A DNA stretch of 64,000 bases from Amblyornis subalaris. Its lineage: Eukaryota > Chordata > Aves > Passeriformes > Ptilonorhynchidae. Location: assembly GCA_018881555.1 (NCBI GenBank), contig JACAXG010000064.1:3849304-3913303 (forward strand), read 5' to 3'. The translations under genes and the position numbers were made by a program. Each line of letters starts with the position of its first letter. Position 1 is the stretch's first letter. Below the pieces are notes generated by a model. The model saw only the letters and a program-made list of their open reading frames with translations, was not told the DNA's origin and ran no database searches. Below are positions 58,631 through 64,000 of the stretch, one piece after another.

Positions 58631-59477
58631 GCCTGCGGAGTGACAAAACCCCCGGGAAGCCAGAGCTGGGCGGCAGGACCCCGGTGGCTGCGGTTATTTA
58701 GGGTGACATTATTTGGGGCGACATCCAAAAGCAGCAGCAGCCTGGGCGTGTCCCACCTGTCCTGCATCCCTGCGCTCCCTGCTGCCATCCTCGTCCTTCC
58801 CGAGCCGATTTTCCGCCGGTTTCATCTGCTTGGGAGCCAGGAGAGGGCAGCAATGGACAGACACAGTCCCGCTGCTNTTCCCGCTCCTCTCCGGGTGTCC
58901 GGCACTGACATCCCAGCGCCCTGGTCCCGCTTGGATGGGCAGCTAGGCACACAGGTGCCTCTGGCACTTCCAGCTCAGGTAAATCCCTGGACAAACCGTT
59001 TTTATTGCAAAGGGAAGCTTCTCTGTGGATTGGTTTGCACAGGGCTGTGATTTTAAAACCCTGTCCACCATCCCAGGCTGTGCCCAAGCAGCCTCTCTTC
59101 TTTCTCCTCATGCAGATTAGACTCTGGACACTTTTAAACAAGTGGCTTTGGCTTAATTGCACCTTTTGATGAACACTGAAAGCCCTCCTTAGCTTCGAAA
59201 ATTAAAGAAATGAACCCTTTCTCTCCCCTCAGCCTTAAATAATGGATGAAAAAATAAGAGAGTTTTCTGAAATAAAGTTTCCCTTAATTGATTAAANTCT
59301 CATAGCTTTGCCAAGCAGGAGGATCATGCATTGAATGTGAGCACGTCAGAAAGGTTTCATCTTGATAGAAGAAAGCTTTTTTATTTGTTTTTTTTTTTTT
59401 TTTTTTACAGCAAGAACAATCAATCACTGGAANAACCTCACCAGGATGTGAGGACCTCCAGTCCCGAAGGTTTTCAA
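58631..59477. other. Single-copy DNA, no gene seen
   Basis: Moderately GC-rich to about 58970, then AT-rich. Frames of 136-154 codons on both strands show no domain. Confidence 0.5.
59388..59407. repeat. Poly-T run
   Basis: About 20 T bases next to TTTTTTATTTG. Similar shorter T runs occur at 43683-43699 and 57549-57567. None is attached to a recognisable retroposon. Confidence 0.9.
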
Positions 59478-59611
59478 ACCCCATCCCTGGAAGTGTCCAA
59501 GGCCAGGCTGGAAGGGGCTCAGTCTGGTGTAGGGGGTGTCCCCATGGCAGAGGGTGGAACCAGATGAGCTTTAAGGTTCCTTCCAACCCAAACCATTCTA
59601 TGAATCCATGA
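59478..59611 (+). mobile_element. CR1 LINE 3' fragment
   Basis: CCCCATCCCTGGAAGTGTCC, GGCTGGAAGGGGCTCAG and the tail CCATTCTATGAATCCATGAA are present. Confidence 0.92.
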
Positions 59612-60884
59612 AGAAGGAATCTGACAGGGTGTTAGACAACCCCATGGAGGATCCCTTCTCACATGGGAGATGAGAGCTATGGCCTNGTCTCCTGCTTAAA
59701 GAGCCCCCTTGGTGGACATGGGATGAGGACATAAGACCCCAGAGATGCCACCTGGATGAGAGACCTTTTGTGAAGGAGCTCTGTCCAAGGTGCCTGGCCC
59801 TGGAGTGAGGCTCTGCCCTTGTTCTTCGNGGGTGGTGGCTGCCCCAGCCCTCCAAAATCTCCCTCTGAGTTCATGACTCCTCTGCCAGGACGAGCAAAAG
59901 AGACTTCCCTGCCCCTTCTCCTTTCCCAAACCAGGGTGAGCCAAAGCATCCTTTATTTTTATGCTGGAGCAAGAGAGATCCACGGGCATAAAACCCAAGC
60001 CGTGGAGCCGTGCCAAGCCAAAGGCAGGCAAGGTGAGAGGGAAATGGCAAATGCCTCATTGATTTCAAAACTGCTACACGATCCTGCCTGGGAGTCTGCG
60101 AAGCTGTGAAAAAAAAAACAAAAAATAAAGCCTTAAAAGGACGCGGCGTTGATGGGAAGTTGGCGGGTTCCTTTGTGCCGGCTGTTTATTCTCATACAAA
60201 GCCGTCCAAAAGCGGAATGTTTACCCAATGGAAACCCCTTGGCGCTGTGTTTCCTGCTCCCAGCCTCGCACGGCTCGTTCCTCACCAGCTGGAGCTCTGT
60301 TAAAAAAAACCACCTTCCTGAGTCACCGGTGCCCACCCACACCCAGATGCCACCAGGCCCCGAGGAGCTCGAGGAACAGGGAGTGACCAAGGTGCCTTTT
60401 AAGTCAACTCCAAAGCCCCCGCCCTGAGTTGCCCTCCTGCTCTTTTTCTCCCTTTCTGTCTACAAAAAGGCGGGAGGTGCCTTGCTTTGGCGGCAGGTTG
60501 ATGCTCGGTTCCCTGGAGGTGGGTTCCCTTCTCTGCCACTCGTGTCTCCCGTGGCCAAGGGTCGCGGCGTTAAGGCCACCTCCCCGTGATGGGCGGCGGT
60601 GACGCGGGGCTNTGGCACCAAAAGCACGAGGCTGTCAATTTGTAGTGCCAAAAAAAATCTCCTCTGTCTCTACCGCGGCGCATTAGCCAGGGCTCGAGAC
60701 TAACGACTTTCCCTCAGCCAGGAATGTGGGCAGAAGCAGCTGATAATTACAGACATCCTGCAACTATTCCCTCGCGAGCTCAGGAAATTCTTCAGCGGGA
60801 TAAAGTTAATAAGGATGCTGGAGTGTTCCTCTGTAAGGATACAGCTANAATAGGTTCACGGAAAATCCTCTAAAATGGGGGTTT
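59612..60884. other. Single-copy DNA with CpG cluster, no gene seen
   Basis: Holds the 60541 CpG cluster. No exon or repeat recognised. Confidence 0.5.
60541..60710. other. CpG cluster in single-copy DNA
   Basis: About 16 CpG sites fall in 170 bases (GGGTCGCGGCG, GGGCGGCGGTGACGCGGGG, TACCGCGGCG). It is too short to be a classical CpG island. It lies about 1.4 kb upstream of tRNA-Leu, and no first exon is recognisable. Confidence 0.45.
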
Positions 60885-60945
60885 ATAGAGAATTATAGAA
60901 TCGCAAAATGGTTTGGGTTGGAAGGGACCTTGAATGCTCTGAGCC
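60885..60945 (-). mobile_element. CR1 LINE 3' tail
   Basis: TTATAGAATCGCAAAATGGTTTGGG and GGAAGGGACCTTGAATG mark a short minus-strand tail. Confidence 0.86.
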
Positions 60946-61068
60946 CTCTCACCCCCTGCCCTGAGTTCCCTTCTCTAAATATCACCTTGCCCCAGCCTGT
61001 GAAGACCCCCATGAAGACCCTACCAGTGCCCAGGACCATGGATTGTCACCTCTGAACCTCCTNAAAAC

Positions 61069-61128
61069 ATCACAGAATCCAGACTGGTTTGGGTTAGGAG
61101 AAACCATAAAGACCCAGTTCCAACCCCA
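61069..61128 (-). mobile_element. CR1 LINE 3' tail
   Basis: TCACAGAATCCAGACTGGTTTGGG followed by ACCCAGTTCCAACCCC. It has its own tail and is separate from the piece at 60885. Confidence 0.85.
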
Positions 61129-61731
61129 GAGCGTCTGTTGCATAAAGGGGAAAATTTATTTTGCACGGCTTTTTCTCTCTCAGATACATTTCGTGAGCCC
61201 CTCCTGCTACTCTGAAAGATTTATCACCTCAGTTTGTCATTCTCTTGGAATAAAATCTCCTCTCCTTTCGATTGAAACTGAATTTCCTCAGCCCCCTGTC
61301 TGGACCCTGCAGAGTCCTGCTGTTCCCCTGCTTCCAGCCTCAAAGGGAACAGATGACCCTGCTCAGATCCTCTCCGGGGAGTTTGCACTGAGCTTTGGAT
61401 GAGAGGAAAACCATCAGCTCATGCATATGTCAGCGTCGATTCGTCTAAAGTCTGTTGGGCAAATTCCAGCACTCTGCAGGAAAAAGAAAAAAAAAAAACA
61501 AAACCGAAGAGAAAGAAAAAGAAAAGAGCTGACAGAGGCAAGAGGATGTGCCAGAAATTGTTGTATCTTTTTTTTTTTCCTCTGGCTCTCGGGGTTCTCT
61601 GGGGTTTTTTCCTCCTTCATTAAGCTGGTTTGTGGTGTTACATGGGTTAAGCCCACTCTGAGCTAATTGTTAAGCTCTTAGCTAATCGTTAACTTAGTGA
61701 TGAGTGAGGATGGAGAGAACTCCGAGCCTTT

Positions 61732-62026
61732 TCATGGAATTGTTAAGGTTGGAAAAGACCCCTAAAATCAGCGAGGCACCACCACGTTCACCACTAAACC
61801 ACGTCCCCAGGTGCCACATCCACACACCTTTNAACTCTTCCAGGGATTGCTGACTCCACCACCTCCCTGGCAGCCCATTCCAATGCTTGACCCTTCCACT
61901 AAGAAATGTTTCCTAATATCCCANCCTAACCTTCCCTGCTGCAATTTTAGGGCGTTTCCCCTTATCCTATCNCTTCTTACTNGGGAGAAGAGACCTACCC
62001 CCACCTGGCTACAGCTTCCTGTCNGT
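61732..62026 (-). mobile_element. CR1 LINE fragment upstream of tRNA-Leu
   Basis: TCATGGAATTGTTAAGGTTGG is the tail. CCAGGTGCCACATCC, GACTCCACCACCTCCCTGG and CCTAATATCCCANCC follow in minus-strand order, ending 60 bases before the tRNA. Confidence 0.93.
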
Positions 62027-62086
62027 TCCAGGCCTCAGGCTGGGTTTTGCCAGGAATTTCAGGCTGCAAGGGAGTAGATTCCAGAG

Positions 62087-62169
62087 GTCAGGATGGCCGA
62101 GCGGTCTAAGGCGCTGCGTTCAGGTCGCAGTCTCCCCTGGAGGCGTGGGTTCGAATCCCACTCCTGACA
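62087..62169 (+). tRNA. tRNA-Leu, anticodon CAG
   Basis: This 83-base cloverleaf decodes leucine CUG codons in cytoplasmic translation. The acceptor stem pairs GTCAGGA (62087-62093) with TCCTGAC (62162-62168), followed by discriminator A at 62169. The anticodon stem CTGCG/CGCAG (62114-62118/62126-62130) encloses the loop TTCAGGT, with anticodon CAG at 62121-62123. The long variable arm (62131-62144) is typical of leucine tRNAs. The T stem is GTGGG/CCCAC with loop TTCGAAT. Box A (TGGCCGAGCGG, 62094-62104) and box B (GGTTCGAATCC, 62148-62158) match the internal Pol III promoter consensus exactly. There is no intron, as expected for this isoacceptor, and CCA is not encoded, as in other eukaryotes. 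The first TTTT run lies about 110 bases downstream (62279), which is further than usual for termination, although TTCTTT lies nearby. No mismatch suggests a pseudogene. A truncated CR1 ends about 60 bases upstream. Confidence 0.97.
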
Positions 62170-62599
62170 ACTTCTTTGCTGGCCAGACCAATCCCATAGG
62201 GAATTCTGCTGCCTCCCTGTCCAAGAGACACTCCTGGGAATGTCCCTGGTCTGGTCCAGCCCTGGGGTTATCACCCACTTTTGGTTGTTCGGGTTGGCAG
62301 TGATGAGGTCGAATAGAGCGTCCATCCCACATGATTAACAGGTGGATTTTGGGATTTCCTCATCAACACCTGGCTCAGGTGGAATTTTGGCTTTTTCAGT
62401 GTTTTGCAGGCACCAGCTCTGCTGCTGGCTGGNGGGTCCCACCTCAAAGGGGCAAAGGGTTCCAGCCCACGAGTTTCGAGGCTGACTGAGGGCTTTAAAC
62501 GAGGTTTGAAGAGGAAGGGGATAAAATCCAGGCTGGCTGGGTGAGCCCAGGGGCACCACGCCCGTGCTGGCCTTGAAATCCATCTGCTTGTGGGATGGA
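62170..62599. other. Downstream flank of tRNA-Leu, no gene seen
   Basis: No second tRNA or CR1 in this stretch. Contains the TTTT run at 62279 that could end Pol III transcription. Confidence 0.55.
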
Positions 62600-62766
62600 A
62601 GGCTCTACAGCGGGATCTGGACAAGCTGGATCNAAGGGCTAAGTGATCAAAAAATGAGCGAATGTGGCAATTTGTGACGTGGTTCCGTGGGCATGGTGGT
62701 ATTTGGTAAAAATCAGATGTGATGNGCTTGGAGGTCTTTTCCAGGCTTAGCAATTTTATGACTCCA
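62600..62766 (+). mobile_element. CR1 LINE fragment with internal deletion
   Basis: CTCTACAGCGGGATCTGGACAAGCTGG belongs to the CR1 region upstream of the 3' end. It is joined to GGGCATGGTGGTATTTGG and a GGAGGTCTTTTCCAGG tail, so the stretch between them is deleted. Confidence 0.85.
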
Positions 62767-63504
62767 AAACCCCAGAAATCCTCTTCAAACCTAAAGAAGA
62801 CAACAAGGCAAAAAAAAAAAAAGCAGCAGCTGCAGCAGTTAGAAGAATATTTTTATTGCACTATTTTTTTCCCAATGCATGTGTGGCTTCATAACTTTTA
62901 TGCTGCAAATTCTTGGAGATGATGCCTTTTNTTGAGAGTGTTTTATCCAGCACTTGGGTACTGCTGGCAGTGGAAATGTCCTCATCTGTCAGAGCAGGAA
63001 CCACCAGCAACAACTGCTCCACTCCTCTTTCACAAGCATTTTTTGGTCATAGCTGATCACCACCGAAATCAAATCCCAAACCCTGGATTTCCTCCACCAT
63101 NCATTTTCCAAACCAGCAGCAAGTCCTTGAGATCCCTGTGTGCCTCCCGGGAAAAGAGGGAAGTCCAGGAAGCAAAGGTGCAAAAAAAAAAGCAGGAAAA
63201 CCNGTTTGTCTTGAAAAGCAAAGAAATTGGACNGAATGAATCATTCCATCTTTGCTTTCCCGATAAAAACAAGGCAGCAGCACTTTCTGTGGTCTCAGGN
63301 GTGCACCTTCCATTAAATATCATCACCAAAGGACCTTTTCTGCTGAAAAGAGTCCAGAGCTGATGTCAGGGCAGNGATGAGTTTCAAGCTTTAAGTTAAA
63401 AAATAAAGTCTTCGTTTGAGAGAGACATTGAGGAAGGAAAGACTTGGCTGCTGCCAGGGCCCGGGTCCAGCTGGGAATATAAAACCACNAAGGTTTTCAT
63501 GTCA
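62767..63504. other. Single-copy DNA, no gene seen
   Basis: A 143-codon plus-strand frame (62932-63363) has several ambiguous codons and no domain. No repeat recognised. Confidence 0.5.
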
Positions 63505-63636
63505 TGGTCAGAGTTGGTGACTCCACCNCTGCCCTGGGCAGTGAATAATTTTTTCCTAACGTCCAACCTGAACCTCCTTTGGAGCAACTTGAGGCTGTCT
63601 GCCTTTCTCCTGTCGTTAATTATGTGGGAGAAGACG
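63505..63636 (-). mobile_element. CR1 LINE internal fragment
   Basis: GGTGACTCCACCNCTGCCCTGGGC, TCCAACCTGAACCTCC and CTTGAGGCTGTCTGCC appear in minus-strand order, without a 3' tail. Confidence 0.85.
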
Positions 63637-64000
63637 TCAAGCCTTGTCTTTAATTAGAATGTCTGTTTGCAACAGCTTTCCCAAAATCAGATGTTCTGGT
63701 GCAGCCAGCACCGAGATGCTTCCCCCAAAACTGCTGCTGAGCAGGAAGGATGGAGTGTTTTGGGATCATCTGACTCCCACTGTGGAATGGTGCTCGTTCA
63801 GCACATCAAAATATCCAGTGAGCCTTGGTAAACTGCAGAGGATGGTGGGGAACAACTCCAAGTGTTTCAAAAGTGGGGAGGGAGATGGGATTAAAAGCAA
63901 AGAATGGGTGCAATTTGTCTCATCTCTGACTAAGGGCCCCAGAACTGTCTACAAGAATTTGCAGGATGTAAAACCAACAGAAAATGAGAAAGATTGGCTC

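Noticed and set aside
57949..58788. 279-codon minus-strand frame, the longest in the window
   Set aside because: It spans two CR1 copies read antisense and contains many ambiguous codons, so it is not a gene.
62059..62332. Minus-strand reading frames of 70 and 88 codons that look protein-like (containing EWDSNPRL and VGFEPTPPG)
   Set aside because: They are antisense translations of the tRNA-Leu gene. This peptide is a familiar false entry in protein databases.
1..64000. CRISPR arrays, operons, phage or bacterial systems
   Set aside because: Nothing prokaryotic is present. The regular 22-bp array at 32103 has no spacers and is a minisatellite.

Overview
The window looks like bird nuclear DNA with no protein-coding gene that I can recognise. 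The bird call rests on about 45 fragments of the avian LINE CR1, whose 3' ends carry the usual ATTCTATGATTCT-type repeats. It also rests on LTR fragments of avian endogenous retrovirus types and on one clean vertebrate-type nuclear tRNA gene. It is probably a neoavian bird, but the sequence does not fix the species. All open reading frames are short, most are translations of CR1 or LTR sequence, and none has a domain I recognise. The window is best read as intergenic or deep intronic sequence.

Layout. 1-8.7 kb: mostly single-copy sequence with CR1 fragments, an ATTT microsatellite, and a 146-bp all-purine tract that runs into a 200-N assembly gap. 8.86-11.92 kb: a direct tandem duplication of a 1531-bp unit, with five base differences and no indel. 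12-20 kb: scattered CR1 fragments, one small LTR remnant (14.38 kb) and single-copy DNA. 20.6-21.84 kb: a CR1 patchwork, then an unassigned LTR with TATA box and AATAAA signal. 23.5-31.7 kb: CR1 fragments, including a 590-bp one at 28.35 kb. 32.1-32.3 kb: a 22-bp minisatellite. 32.3-38.87 kb: the longest stretch without a clear mobile element, holding a CpG cluster. 38.87-39.65 kb: CR1, then a betaretrovirus-like (ERVK) LTR end with a decayed tRNA-Lys primer site. 41-48 kb: CR1 fragments and an LTR remnant containing an AAT microsatellite. 48.9-64 kb: more CR1, a second CpG cluster at 60.5 kb, and tRNA-Leu(CAG) at 62.09 kb.

The only gene I annotate is the tRNA, so there is no operon or pathway to describe. 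The points most worth checking are whether the 1531-bp duplication is real, given that it shares ambiguous bases between copies; the CR1-poor 6.5-kb interval; the two CpG clusters; and two CTCF-like motifs. I found no novel biological system.
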